Shown here in pieces: positions 25,422 to 33,663 of a stretch of DNA of 55,531 bases. The stretch is from DATGMB01 sp035293845 (GTDB lineage: Bacteria; Acidobacteriota; Terriglobia; Bryobacterales; Bryobacteraceae). A program made the position numbers and the translations under genes. The number at the start of each line of letters is the position of its first letter. Position 1 is the stretch's first letter. Location of the stretch: assembly GCA_035293845.1 (NCBI GenBank), contig DATGMB010000229.1, positions 1 to 55,531 on the forward strand. Direction: 5' to 3'. The notes under the pieces were generated by a model. The model did no database searches. It was not told the origin of the DNA and was given only the letters and a program-made list of their open reading frames with translations.

Positions 25422-26655
25422 CATTCAGGTTTCGGCCCTTTTCGACGTGGACAAAATCCGGAAGGATTTCCCGGTTCTCAAGCAGACGGTCCACGGCAAG
25501 CCCCTGGTGTATCTGGACAGCGCGGCGACGGCGCAAAAGCCGTTCGCGGTCATCGAGGCGATCCGCCGGTTTCACGAGGTGGATTGCGCTAATATCCATC
25601 GCGGCGTGCACGAGCTCAGCCAGCGCTCGACGGCGGCTTACGAGGAAACCCGAGCGAAGGCAAAGCGTTTCCTGAACGCGCGCAGCAAAAGCGAGCTGAT
25701 TTTCGTGCGCGGCACGACCGAGGCAATCAACCTGGTGGCGAGCTCGTGGGGCCGGAAGAACGTCAAGGCAGGCGATGAGATCGTCGTCACGGCGCTCGAG
25801 CACCACTCGAACATCGTGCCGTGGCAGATGCTCTGCGAAGAGAAGGGCGCGCGGCTGCGAGTCGTGCCAATGAATGACCGCGGGGAGCTGATCCTCGAAG
25901 AATACGAGAAGCTGCTCAACCCGCGCACGCGCCTGGTGGCGATGGCGCATGTCTCGAACGCGCTCGGGACCATCAATCCGGTGCGCGAGATGATCGCCAT
26001 GGCGCACAAGGCCGGGGCGCTGGTGCTGGTGGACGGCGCGCAGGCCGCGCCGCACCTGAAGGTCGACGTGCAGGCGCTCGACGCCGATTTCTACGCCTTT
26101 TCCGGGCACAAGGTGTGCGGGCCGACGGGCATCGGGATCCTGTACGGCAAGAGCGCGCTGCTGAATGCCATGCCGCCCTACCAGGGCGGCGGCGATATGA
26201 TCCGCACCGTCACCTTCGAGAAAACCACGTACAACGACCTGCCGTATAAGTTCGAAGCCGGCACGCCGAATATCGCGGGCGGCATCGGTCTCGGCGCCGC
26301 GCTGGATTACCTGACCGCGATCGGCCTCGAAAAAATTGCGGCCTACGAGCATGAGCTGCTGCTGTACGGCACGGAAGCGCTGGCGCGAATTCCGGGGCTG
26401 AAGATGATCGGCACGGCGCGCGAGAAGGCGGCAGTGCTGAGCTTCGTGATCGAGGGGATTCATCCGCACGATATCGGGACGGTGCTCGATCGGCAGGGAA
26501 TCGCGGTGCGGACCGGACACCACTGCGCGCAGCCGGTGATGGACCGCTTCCACGTGCCGGCGACCACACGCGCCTCGCTCGCGTTCTACAACACGCCGGC
26601 CGAGATCGATGCCCTGGCGGCGGGCATCGGGAAAGTACGGGAGTTGTTCGCGTAA
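25408..26655 (+). CDS. sufS: Cysteine desulfurase SufS
   Basis: The 415-residue group II PLP-dependent cysteine desulfurase has RGTTEAINLVASSWG, EHHSNIVPWQ, the PLP lysine Lys235 in AFSGHKVCGPTGIG, and the catalytic cysteine in VRTGHHCAQPVM near residue 375. It releases sulfur from cysteine as persulfide and hands it to SufU. ATG 25408 (MSTPSIQVSALFDVDKIRKDFP) is chosen over the in-frame ATG four codons earlier because of its fit to the family. The stop TAA overlaps the sufU ATG by one base. Confidence 0.97.
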   Translation: MSTPSIQVSALFDVDKIRKDFPVLKQTVHGKPLVYLDSAATAQKPFAVIEAIRRFHEVDCANIHRGVHELSQRSTAAYEETRAKAKRFLNARSKSELIFVRGTTEAINLVASSWGRKNVKAGDEIVVTALEHHSNIVPWQMLCEEKGARLRVVPMNDRGELILEEYEKLLNPRTRLVAMAHVSNALGTINPVREMIAMAHKAGALVLVDGAQAAPHLKVDVQALDADFYAFSGHKVCGPTGIGILYGKSALLNAMPPYQGGGDMIRTVTFEKTTYNDLPYKFEAGTPNIAGGIGLGAALDYLTAIGLEKIAAYEHELLLYGTEALARIPGLKMIGTAREKAAVLSFVIEGIHPHDIGTVLDRQGIAVRTGHHCAQPVMDRFHVPATTRASLAFYNTPAEIDALAAGIGKVRELFA

Positions 26656-27107
26656 TGGTTCACGATCTTTACCAGGAGATCATCCTGGATCACAGCAAGC
26701 GCCCCCGGAACTGCCGCGCGATGGAGGATGCCAATCGCCACGCGGAGGGCTACAACCCGCTCTGCGGGGACAAGCTGAAGCTGTTCGTGAAGATGGAAGG
26801 CGATCTCGTCAAGGACGCGAGCTTCGTCGGATCCGGGTGCGCCATTTCGACGGCATCGGCATCGCTGATGACGGAAAGCCTGAAGGGCAAGACGCGCCAG
26901 CAGGCGCTGGAACTCCTCGAGAAATTCCATGAGCTGCTGACCACGGATACGCCGGCCAGCCAGGATTTGGGGAAACTGATGGTGTTTTGCGGCGTGCGCG
27001 ATTACCCGGCGCGCGTGAAATGCGCCACGCTGGCATGGCACACGCTGAAATCCGCCCTGAGCGGACCGGGAGAGCACGGGTCGGCGGAAACGGTAACCAC
27101 TGAGTAA
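26655..27107 (+). CDS. sufU: Sulfur-transfer protein SufU
   Basis: The 150-residue IscU-fold protein has the SufU ligands Cys37 with Asp39 (CGD), Cys62 (GSGCAIS) and Cys123 (VKCATLAW). The insert LEKFHELLTTD between the second and third cysteine distinguishes SufU from IscU. In Gram-positive systems SufU is a zinc-dependent sulfurtransferase that accepts sulfur from SufS. It starts on the sufS stop codon (TAATG). Confidence 0.95.
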   Translation: MVHDLYQEIILDHSKRPRNCRAMEDANRHAEGYNPLCGDKLKLFVKMEGDLVKDASFVGSGCAISTASASLMTESLKGKTRQQALELLEKFHELLTTDTPASQDLGKLMVFCGVRDYPARVKCATLAWHTLKSALSGPGEHGSAETVTTE

Positions 27108-27120
27108 GCTCAGAGAATCG

Positions 27121-27450
27121 ATGTTGAAGGATTCGATCATTGCGGCGCTCAAAAAGGTCTATGACCCGGAGATGCCCGTGAATATCTATGAACTCGGCCT
27201 GATCTATGGGATCGAGGTCGATGACGCCGGCCAGGCGAATATCCGGATGACGCTCACGGCTCCCAATTGCCCGGTCGCGGGCACGCTTCCGGGAGAGGTG
27301 GAGCGCGCGGTCCGCGCGGTGCCCGGAGTCACCGGCGTCCGGGTGGAGTTGACGTTCGATCCGCCATGGACGAAGGACCGCATGTCGGAAGCGGCCAAGC
27401 TGGCGTTGGGGATCGAAGACATCATTCCGATTACGAGGCTCCGGCGATGA
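27121..27450 (+). CDS. sufT: MIP18/DUF59 Fe-S maturation protein SufT
   Basis: The 109-residue DUF59 protein has VYDPEMPVNIYELGLIYGIEV and the cysteine motif TAPNCPVAG, followed by the C-terminal VELTFDPPWTKDRMSEAAKLALG. DUF59 proteins help mature or carry Fe-S clusters to targets. It sits 13 bp after sufU and overlaps the Rrf2 gene start as ATGA, so it is part of the suf operon. Confidence 0.93.
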   Translation: MLKDSIIAALKKVYDPEMPVNIYELGLIYGIEVDDAGQANIRMTLTAPNCPVAGTLPGEVERAVRAVPGVTGVRVELTFDPPWTKDRMSEAAKLALGIEDIIPITRLRR

Positions 27451-27926
27451 AGCTCTCGGCCAACGAAGAATATGGGCTGCGCTGCCTGGTGCGGCTGGGC
27501 TACGCGGGCTACGAGGGGCAGGCGCTCACCATCCCGGAGATCAGCCAGGCCGAAGGCGTTTCGCCGGCTTATGCGGCCAAGATCCTGCGGGCTCTGCGCA
27601 AGGGCGGTTTCGTCAAGGCCGCGCGCGGCAAGGAGGGCGGCTACACGCTGGCGCGGCCGGCCGAGGCGATCGTCATCGGCGAGGTCATGCAAGCGCTGGG
27701 CGGCAAGCTGTTCGAAAGCGATTTCTGCAATAGCCACGCGGGGCAGGCGGCGATCTGTACGCGGTCCGTGGACTGCTCGGTGCGCTCTCTCTGGCGGGCG
27801 GTGCAGGTTGCGGTGGACGGCGTGCTGAGCAAAGCGACGCTGCGGGACCTGCTGCAGAAGGAAGAGCAGATGGACTCCTGGGTACGGACGATCCCGGGAC
27901 CGAACGGCGTGCAGTGGATGCAGTAG
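27447..27926 (+). CDS. Rrf2-family Fe-S-type transcriptional regulator of the suf operon
   Basis: The 159-residue protein has an N-terminal winged helix (MKLSANEEYGLRCLVRLGYAG, IPEISQAEGVSPAYAAKILRALRKGGFV, and a wing GKEGGYTLARP) and three cysteines at residues 94, 104 and 110, spaced C-x9-C-x5-C. IscR uses C-x5-C-x5-C, so cluster binding is likely but with different geometry, closer to other Rrf2 clades. It probably senses Fe-S status and feeds back on this operon. Unusually it is the last gene, after sufT, rather than the first. Confidence 0.88.
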   Translation: MKLSANEEYGLRCLVRLGYAGYEGQALTIPEISQAEGVSPAYAAKILRALRKGGFVKAARGKEGGYTLARPAEAIVIGEVMQALGGKLFESDFCNSHAGQAAICTRSVDCSVRSLWRAVQVAVDGVLSKATLRDLLQKEEQMDSWVRTIPGPNGVQWMQ

Positions 27927-28033
27927 ACCGGCTGCCCCGCGCTGCGCGGCCTGCTGCCGATTTTCGCGTCCTGCAAACGAATCCCGCAGGCGGAATCGTT
28001 CGCTAAGTTCCGGGAGTATGGTATGCTCGGGAG

Positions 28034-28215
28034 CGGCTCGCTATCGGCGGACTGCCGTAGCGGCGGGTTCTCCAGAAGGCGGAAGCCGCGAGAGCGAGGG
28101 CCGCAAGAAGCGCATGGCGCGGCGGAGGAAACCGCCCATTTGTCCGGTTGTTCAGCCGCAAGCTGCTGAAAAACAACGCGGGGGAAAATAGAAACCGGAC
28201 AGATTGTCCGGTCTT
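28034..28215 (+). ncRNA. Candidate structured RNA with three-way junction and alternative hairpins
   Basis: A weak promoter (TTCGCT 27999-28004, 17 bp, TATGCT 28022-28027) would start an RNA near 28034, exactly where helices begin. Outer stem CTCGCT (28037-28042) pairs with AGCGAG (28093-28098) and encloses two hairpins: CGGC/GCCG (28045-28057) and GCGGC/GCCGC (28060-28089). Then GGCGG/CCGCC (28121-28136) forms another hairpin. Finally AACCGGACA (28193-28201) can pair either with TGTCCGGTT (28141-28149), enclosing a TTCAGC/GCTGAA hairpin, or with TGTCCGGT (28205-28212), two exclusive states. It does not match SRP RNA, RNase P RNA or the riboswitch classes I know. Confidence 0.45.
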
Positions 28216-28269
28216 CCAGCGGGCTTCACGGCGTCCGCGACCGTTACCGGATCGTAACCAGAGTGGGAT

Positions 28270-28297
28270 TGCCCACGGCTGCGATGCTGGTATAATA
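28270..28297 (+). promoter_or_regulatory. Housekeeping promoter of phoH
   Basis: TTGCCC (28270-28275), 16 bp, TATAAT (28292-28297). The -10 is consensus. The leader to ATG 28415 would be about 110 nt. Confidence 0.6.
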
Positions 28298-28414
28298 CGA
28301 ATAGATGGTTTTGTACTGCCTCATGCGTGGGGCTGTCGAATCCGGACCCTTCTTATTGAGAAGTCCCATTCTGTCCCGTTTTTCCCTATTTTGGAGGTAC
28401 CCAGCACCCACTCC

Positions 28415-29458
28415 ATGAAAGCCAGTGTGCGTATAGCCCGAGGCGTCGAAAGCCTGTTTGGCACCCGCGACGAAAACATCCGGTTGATCGAAACCGGCCT
28501 GAGCGTTCACACGCAGCTTGTAGACAACAATCTGGAGATCGAGGGCGAAGAGTCCGACGTCAGCCGCGCCGAGAGCATTCTCGAGGACTATAACGCGCTG
28601 ATGCGGGAAGGCCACGTTTTCAACAATGGTGACCTGAACAGCTATCTCCGCGTGGTGACGCTCGATCGGGAGGTCTCGCTGAAGGCGCTCGTGCAGAGCG
28701 GCAAGCAGCGCAACTTCGGCAAGAAAGTGCTCGCGCCCAAGACGGTGAATCAGCGGCGGTACGTGGAGGCGATCGAGCGCAACGATCTGGTGTTCGGGAT
28801 CGGGCCGGCAGGCACTGGCAAGACCTATCTCGCGGTTGCGATGGCCGTGTCGGCGCTGCTCAACAAGCAGGTTTCGCGCATCATCCTGACGCGGCCGGCG
28901 GTGGAAGCGGGCGAGCGCCTGGGATTCCTGCCCGGAACGCTGCAGGAGAAAGTCGATCCGTATCTCCGGCCGCTTTATGACGCGCTCTACGACATGCTGG
29001 ATAACGAGCGCGTGGAGAAGCTGCTGGAGCGGAACGTCATCGAAGTGGCGCCCATCGCGTTCATGCGCGGGCGCACGCTCAACGACAGCTTCATCATCCT
29101 CGATGAAGCGCAAAATTCGACCCCCGAGCAGATGAAGATGGTGATCACGCGCCAGGGCTTCCATTCCAAGATGGTGGTCAACGGCGATGTCACCCAGATC
29201 GACCTGCCCGCCGGCAGACGCAGCGGCCTGACCGACGCCGTCGAGGTGCTCAGGGGCGTTGAAGGCATCAGCTTCGTCAACTTCGACGAGAAGGACGTGG
29301 TGCGGCACACGCTGGTGCAGCGGATCGTAAAGGCTTACGAGCGCTACAACGAGCTGAACGGCTCGGCCCGGCAGCTCTCGCTCAAGCTGGCGGATCCCGA
29401 AACGCCCGCAGGCTTGCCGCCGCTGGCGCCGCCGACCGAAACCGCGCCGCAGGCGTGA
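28415..29458 (+). CDS. phoH: PhoH-family P-loop ATPase
   Basis: The 347-residue protein has an N-terminal KH-like part (ARGVESLFGTRDENIRLIE, then VDNNLEIEGEESDVSRAESIL) and a PhoH ATPase domain: Walker A GIGPAGTGKTYLAV, ILTRPAVEAGERLGFLPGTLQEKVDPYLRPLYDAL, Walker B FIILDEAQNSTPEQMKMV, and GDVTQIDLP. It is a predicted RNA helicase-like enzyme, often beside ybeY, as here. ATG 28415 is where homology begins; a GGAGG lies 17 nt before it, further than usual. Its stop overlaps the ybeY start as GTGA. Confidence 0.92.
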   Translation: MKASVRIARGVESLFGTRDENIRLIETGLSVHTQLVDNNLEIEGEESDVSRAESILEDYNALMREGHVFNNGDLNSYLRVVTLDREVSLKALVQSGKQRNFGKKVLAPKTVNQRRYVEAIERNDLVFGIGPAGTGKTYLAVAMAVSALLNKQVSRIILTRPAVEAGERLGFLPGTLQEKVDPYLRPLYDALYDMLDNERVEKLLERNVIEVAPIAFMRGRTLNDSFIILDEAQNSTPEQMKMVITRQGFHSKMVVNGDVTQIDLPAGRRSGLTDAVEVLRGVEGISFVNFDEKDVVRHTLVQRIVKAYERYNELNGSARQLSLKLADPETPAGLPPLAPPTETAPQA

Positions 29459-29922
29459 GCGCGTCGATGTCTTCACCAGAAGGTAGTACGGTCACGTTCC
29501 GCCGCCCCGCGGCCGATATCCGCCCGCGGGCGATCGCGGCCTTCGCGCGCAAACTGCAGCGGGAGGTTGCCGGCGGCCAGGCGTTCGATTGCCTGATTAC
29601 CGGCGACGCGGAATTGCGGCGGCTGAACCGGGAGTTCCGCGGCAAAGATTATCCCACTGACGTGTTATCGTTCCCCGCCGGCTCAGACTACGCGGGCCGC
29701 TATCTCGGCGATCTGGCAATCTCCGTGATGCGCGCGCGCATGCAGGCACGCGAGTTCGGCCATTCCACCGAAGACGAAGTTCGCCTGCTGATGCTGCACG
29801 GTGTGCTGCACCTGGCAGGCATGGACCATGAAAGCGACCGCGGGCAGATGGCGCGCGCGGAAGCAAGCTGGCGGCGCGCGCTGGGGCTGCCGCACGGGTT
29901 GATCGAGCGGGTGCGGCCATGA
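29455..29922 (+). CDS. ybeY: Endoribonuclease YbeY (rRNA maturation)
   Basis: The 155-residue metalloprotein has the H-x3-H-x5-H zinc site as His115, His119 and His125 in HGVLHLAGMDHESD, and the preceding LNREFRGKDYPTDVLSFP motif. YbeY trims the 16S rRNA 3' end and takes part in ribosome quality control. The GTG at 29455 overlaps the phoH stop; ATG 29467 is an equally possible start. The stop overlaps the CorC gene start. Confidence 0.95.
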   Translation: MSASMSSPEGSTVTFRRPAADIRPRAIAAFARKLQREVAGGQAFDCLITGDAELRRLNREFRGKDYPTDVLSFPAGSDYAGRYLGDLAISVMRARMQAREFGHSTEDEVRLLMLHGVLHLAGMDHESDRGQMARAEASWRRALGLPHGLIERVRP

Positions 29923-31160
29923 TGATCGCGCTGGCGGTAGCGACCGCCCTCCTCATACCTCTCCTCGGGCTCGTCAGTTTCGTGCAGGTCCTGTACCTGG
30001 AGAGCATGCGGCTCCGCACGCGCGATCTGCCCTCGCTGAAGTTCTTCAAAGATACGCTGGAAGACCGGATCGGCGTGAAAACGGAGCAGGGCGCCGGTTC
30101 CTTTTCGCTGATCAAGCACACGCTGCTCATCATCCTGGCGCTGATCTACGTCGTTTGGTTCGGCGGGCTGTGGCAGGCCGGAGTCGCGGCGTGGTTCACC
30201 ATGGTCGCGGTGTGCTTCGCGGCGCCCCAGGTGCTCTACCGCCGCACCGGCGGCCGTTGGCTGCTCGCGGCCGTACCGCTGCTTCGCGCGATGGCCTGGG
30301 CCGCGCGGCCGTTTGTGGCGCTGCTTTCGTTCTTCCAGACGCTGATCGAACTCACGGAGGACACCTCGCGCATGGAGGAAGAGCCCACGCCGGCCGAAAA
30401 TATCGAGGCGCTGATCACCGCCGGGACCGAGGAAGGCTTGATCGAGGAGGAGGACCGCGAGCTGATTCAATCCGTGGTGGAATTCGGGGACAAGGTCGTG
30501 CGCGAAGTGATGACTCCGCGGCCGAATATCGTAGCCATCCGCGCGGATGCCACACTCGAGGAACTGCGGCAGCTCGTGATCCATGAGCAGTACTCGCGCA
30601 TCCCGGTGTTCGAGGGGAATATCGACCAGACCATCGGCTTTGTGCACGTCCGCGACATGTTTGAGATCGATGAAGAGGAACGCGAGGACCGCCTCGTGCG
30701 TGAACTGGTGCGCACCATTCTGTTCGTGCCGGAAACCAAGCCGGTGAACGACCTGATGCGCCAGATGCAGCAGGAAAATACCCACATGGTGATGGTGGTG
30801 GATGAGTACGGCAACACCGCCGGCCTCGCTACCATGGAGGATCTGCTGGAGGTCATCATCGGCGAGATTCGGGATGAACACGAGCCTTCGAGCGACGTGG
30901 TGGAGGACGGCAAGGGCGGCTTCATCGTCTCCGGCAATTTCGATCTGGACCGCGTGAGCGACCTCGTCGAGTCGTTTCACCGCGAAGAGGATATCGAATC
31001 GACCACGGTGGGCGGGCTCATTGGCGAATGGCTGGGGCGCGTGCCGAAACCGGGCGAATGGGTGGACCGCGACGGAATCCGCATCGACGTGCTCGCCAGC
31101 GACGATATGCGAGTGGAACAGGTGCGGCTCAGCAAGCCCCAGACGGTGGCGCATGAGTAA
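29919..31160 (+). CDS. CorC/HlyC-family membrane protein with CBS pair
   Basis: The 413-residue protein has an N-terminal membrane part of about 135 residues (segments near 3-23, 65-85 and 86-106, then APQVLYRRTGG and a further hydrophobic stretch), shorter than the usual CNNM domain. A CBS pair follows (VVREVMTPRPNIVAIRAD through MVVDEYGNTAGLATMEDLLEVIIGEI), then a CorC/HlyC C-terminal domain (FIVSGNFDLDRVSDLVE, STTVGGLIGEWLGRVPKPGEW). Relatives support Mg/Co efflux. The order phoH-ybeY-corC-era is widely conserved. The gene overlaps era by 8 bp. Confidence 0.9.
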   Translation: MMIALAVATALLIPLLGLVSFVQVLYLESMRLRTRDLPSLKFFKDTLEDRIGVKTEQGAGSFSLIKHTLLIILALIYVVWFGGLWQAGVAAWFTMVAVCFAAPQVLYRRTGGRWLLAAVPLLRAMAWAARPFVALLSFFQTLIELTEDTSRMEEEPTPAENIEALITAGTEEGLIEEEDRELIQSVVEFGDKVVREVMTPRPNIVAIRADATLEELRQLVIHEQYSRIPVFEGNIDQTIGFVHVRDMFEIDEEEREDRLVRELVRTILFVPETKPVNDLMRQMQQENTHMVMVVDEYGNTAGLATMEDLLEVIIGEIRDEHEPSSDVVEDGKGGFIVSGNFDLDRVSDLVESFHREEDIESTTVGGLIGEWLGRVPKPGEWVDRDGIRIDVLASDDMRVEQVRLSKPQTVAHE

Positions 31161-32067
31161 ACCGTTCCGCTCCGGCTTCGTTTCGATCATCGGACGCCCG
31201 AATGCCGGCAAGTCGACCCTGCTGAACGCGCTGGTGGGGCAAAAGGTCGCTATCGTAGCGGACAAGCCGCAGACCACGCGCACGTCGATCCAGGGCGTGC
31301 TCACGACGCCGGAAGCCCAGATCGTGTTCCTCGACACGCCGGGAATCCACAAAGCCGACACCCCGCTGAACAAGCGTCTGATGGATACGGTCCGCGCGGC
31401 GCTCGATGAGCGCGACCTGCTGCTCTACGTGGCCGATGCCGCGCGCGGCTTCAGCGAGGAAGAGCGGCGCGCGATCGACGTGGCGCGGAAGACCACGGCG
31501 CCGGTGTTGCTGGTACTGAATAAGGTGGACCTGGTGAAGGACAAGGCCATGCTCCTGCCTCTCATCGAGTCCTTCAAGCAGACCTTCGAATTCGCGGATT
31601 ATGTGCCCGTCTCGGCCTCCCAGCGCGACGGCCTGGACAAGCTGCAGGAAATCATCGTCGAGCGGCTTCCGGAAGGGCCGGCATACTTTCCGGAGGATCA
31701 CATCACGGACCAGCCGGAGCGATTCCTCGCCGCGGAACTGGTGCGTGAAAAGGTGCTGCTGCTGACGCGCCAGGAGGTGCCGCATTCGATCAACGCCACC
31801 GTGGATAAGTGGGAGGAAACGCCGAAGCTGACGCGAATCTTCGTCACCATCCGGGTGGAGCGCGAGGGCCAGAAGGCCATTGTGATCGGCCGGGGAGGCG
31901 CGATGCTGAAGCGTATCGGCACGCTCGCGCGGCAGGAGATGGAACGGATCTTCGGCGTGAAGATTTATCTCGACCTGCATGTGCGCGTGCAGCCGGGATG
32001 GCGGGAAAATGCGGCCTTCCTCGACGCGCTGGACTGGCGTACAATGGCCGGTGAAGACGATGTCTAA
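31153..32067 (+). CDS. era: GTPase Era
   Basis: The 304-residue protein has a GTPase domain (G1 GRPNAGKST at about residues 14-22, G2 KPQTTRTSIQG, G3 DTPGIH, G4 NKVD) and a C-terminal KH domain with AIVIGRGGAMLKRIGTLARQEMERIFG. Era binds 16S rRNA near its 3' end during 30S assembly, which fits its place after ybeY. ATG 31153 overlaps the end of the CorC gene; its stop overlaps the BON gene start by 8 bp. Confidence 0.97.
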   Translation: MSKPFRSGFVSIIGRPNAGKSTLLNALVGQKVAIVADKPQTTRTSIQGVLTTPEAQIVFLDTPGIHKADTPLNKRLMDTVRAALDERDLLLYVADAARGFSEEERRAIDVARKTTAPVLLVLNKVDLVKDKAMLLPLIESFKQTFEFADYVPVSASQRDGLDKLQEIIVERLPEGPAYFPEDHITDQPERFLAAELVREKVLLLTRQEVPHSINATVDKWEETPKLTRIFVTIRVEREGQKAIVIGRGGAMLKRIGTLARQEMERIFGVKIYLDLHVRVQPGWRENAAFLDALDWRTMAGEDDV

Positions 32068-32356
32068 GATTCTTGCGCTGTTCATGGCCGCGCTGATGGC
32101 GGCTGCCGCGTGCCTGGCCGCCGACAAGGCGAACGACGACCTGATCCGCGACCGGGTCATGCTCAAAGTGGCGAGCGACCCCGATGCGAAAGTCGGCAAT
32201 CTGAACGTCGAAATGAAGGATGGAGTCGCCACGCTCACCGGAGTGGTCGAAACCCCGAGCCAGAGAGACAAGGCCGGCAAGCTTGCCAAGAAGGTCAAAG
32301 GCGTCAAGCAGGTGGTCAACAACATCACCCTGCGGGATCGAACCGGCGCCAAATGA
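32060..32356 (+). CDS. Secreted BON-domain protein
   Basis: The 98-residue protein has a signal peptide (MSKILALFMAALMAAAACLAADK) and a single BON domain (IRDRVMLKVASDPDAKVGNLNVEMKDGVATLTGVVETPSQRDKAGKLAKKVKGVKQVVNNI). BON domains in small periplasmic proteins such as OsmY bind membranes or stabilise them under stress. A cysteine lies just before the predicted cleavage site, but it is not a clear lipobox. It starts within the era stop region and ends overlapping the next start as ATGA. Confidence 0.88.
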   Translation: MSKILALFMAALMAAAACLAADKANDDLIRDRVMLKVASDPDAKVGNLNVEMKDGVATLTGVVETPSQRDKAGKLAKKVKGVKQVVNNITLRDRTGAK

Positions 32357-33213
32357 GGCGTGCGGTGCTGCTCGCGCTCGCCGCCGTACTGCTCTCCGCG
32401 CAGGATTTCTCGCACGTCACATTCGAGCCGCTGGCCAAGGGCCTCACCTACGCCGAAGGGCCGGCATGGTCGCGCGAGGGCTATCTGGTCTTTAGCGACC
32501 CTCCTTCCGACGTCCTCTATAAATGGATTCCGGGGCACGAGGCCGCCGTGTACCGCAAGGATGCGCATGGCCCCAGCGGCAATGCCTTCGATGCCGAGGG
32601 GCGGCTGTACACGTGCGAAACCCGGGCGCGGCGGGTGACACGCACGGATAAGAAAGGCGCGGTCGAGGTGCTGGCCGACCGCTTCGAAGGGAAGCGGCTG
32701 AACGCGCCGAATGATATCGTGGTGGCGCGCAACGGCCACGCCTACTTCACGGACCCGGCGTTCGGCAGCCAGCAGGATCATCGCGAGCTCGATTTCTACG
32801 GCGTCTATCACCTGCCCCCGCATGCGCCGCTGCAGCTCGTCGCAAAGCCGGCGGGCCGGCCGAACGGCGTCGCGCTGTCGCCCAACGGACGCATCCTCTA
32901 CGTCGCGAACTCCGATGAGCGGAACGTGCGAGCCTACGATCTGGACCGCGCGGGCGAGGCCTCGAACGAGCGCGTGCTCATTCACGGGATCGCGGGCGTG
33001 CCCGGCGGCATCCGCGCCGACGAGAAAGGCAACCTGTATGTCGCGGCGAAAGGGATTGCGGTTTACACCGCCGAGGGCAAATGGATCCACACGATTGAGC
33101 TGAAGCGGCCGGCGGCGAATTGCGCGTTCGGCGGCGAGGACGGCAAGACACTGTTCATCGCCGCCGGACCGGAGATGCTGCGCGCCCGCCTGGAGTTGCG
33201 GGGCGCATATTGA
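32353..33213 (+). CDS. SMP-30/gluconolactonase-like beta-propeller protein, probably exported
   Basis: The 286-residue protein has a short hydrophobic N-terminus (MRRAVLLALAAVLLSAQDF), a likely signal peptide. The six-bladed propeller of the SMP-30/gluconolactonase/LRE family follows: YAEGPAWSREGYLVFSDPP with the metal-binding glutamate, LNAPNDIVVARNGHAYFTDPAFG, RPNGVALSPNGRILYVANSDERNVRAYDL, and PGGIRADEKGNLYVAAKGI. Members hydrolyse lactones or related esters with Ca or Zn; the substrate is unknown. It is coupled to the BON gene before it and the Nudix gene after it. Confidence 0.88.
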   Translation: MRRAVLLALAAVLLSAQDFSHVTFEPLAKGLTYAEGPAWSREGYLVFSDPPSDVLYKWIPGHEAAVYRKDAHGPSGNAFDAEGRLYTCETRARRVTRTDKKGAVEVLADRFEGKRLNAPNDIVVARNGHAYFTDPAFGSQQDHRELDFYGVYHLPPHAPLQLVAKPAGRPNGVALSPNGRILYVANSDERNVRAYDLDRAGEASNERVLIHGIAGVPGGIRADEKGNLYVAAKGIAVYTAEGKWIHTIELKRPAANCAFGGEDGKTLFIAAGPEMLRARLELRGAY

Positions 33214-33659
33214 TTACGGAAGCCGACCGTCGGTATCCGAAGCGTCCGCTGGTGGGCGTGGGAGCGATAATCTTTGAAAGCGGCCGCATCCTGATGGCGC
33301 AGCGCGGCAAAGCGCCGCTAATGGGCTGGTGGTCGCTGCCGGGCGGGGCGCTTGAGGCCGGGGAGTTGCTGGCGGATGCGGTGCGGCGCGAAGTTCGGGA
33401 GGAAACCGGTCTCGAAGTCGAGCCGCTGCGCGTTTTCGAGATCTTCGAGCGGATCATACGGGACGCGGCCGGCGAGCCCGAGTATCACTACGTGCTCATC
33501 GATTACCTGTGCCGCGTGACCGGAGGGGAGTTGCAGGCGGGCGATGATGTCTGCCAGGTGAAGTGGATGCGTCTGGAGGAATTGCAAGATCTGGAGATTA
33601 CCGAGGGCACGCTCGGCGTGATCGAGAGGGCGTTTTTGACGCAGAATCGCGGCAGGTAA
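33210..33659 (+). CDS. Nudix hydrolase
   Basis: The 149-residue protein contains a complete Nudix box, GGALEAGELLADAVRREVREETGLEV, with the metal-binding REVREE core. The N-terminal RPLVGVGAIIFESGRILMAQRGKAP and the MGWWSLPGG lead-in resemble ADP-ribose or ADP-sugar pyrophosphatases. The start is TTG 33210, which overlaps the preceding stop as TTGA; no ATG or GTG is available at the right place, so a rare start codon is probable. It precedes mutS2 by 4 bp. Confidence 0.9.
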   Translation: MITEADRRYPKRPLVGVGAIIFESGRILMAQRGKAPLMGWWSLPGGALEAGELLADAVRREVREETGLEVEPLRVFEIFERIIRDAAGEPEYHYVLIDYLCRVTGGELQAGDDVCQVKWMRLEELQDLEITEGTLGVIERAFLTQNRGR

Positions 33660-33663
33660 GTAG

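Larger units (their letters stand above)
27927..28414 (+). other. Long intergenic region before phoH
   Basis: No protein gene is convincing here; an open frame running into phoH from 28148 has no homology before 28415. The gap holds a GC hairpin just after the Rrf2 stop, a candidate structured RNA at 28034-28215 and the phoH promoter at 28270-28297. Confidence 0.6.

Noticed and set aside
28034..28215. SRP RNA, RNase P RNA or 6S RNA at the phoH upstream region
   Set aside because: GCGGAGGAAA and a GGAAG motif first suggested RNase P or SRP RNA. The conserved AGTCCGGGC of RNase P and the GGAAGGAAGCAG core of SRP RNA are missing, and a three-way junction does not fit 6S.
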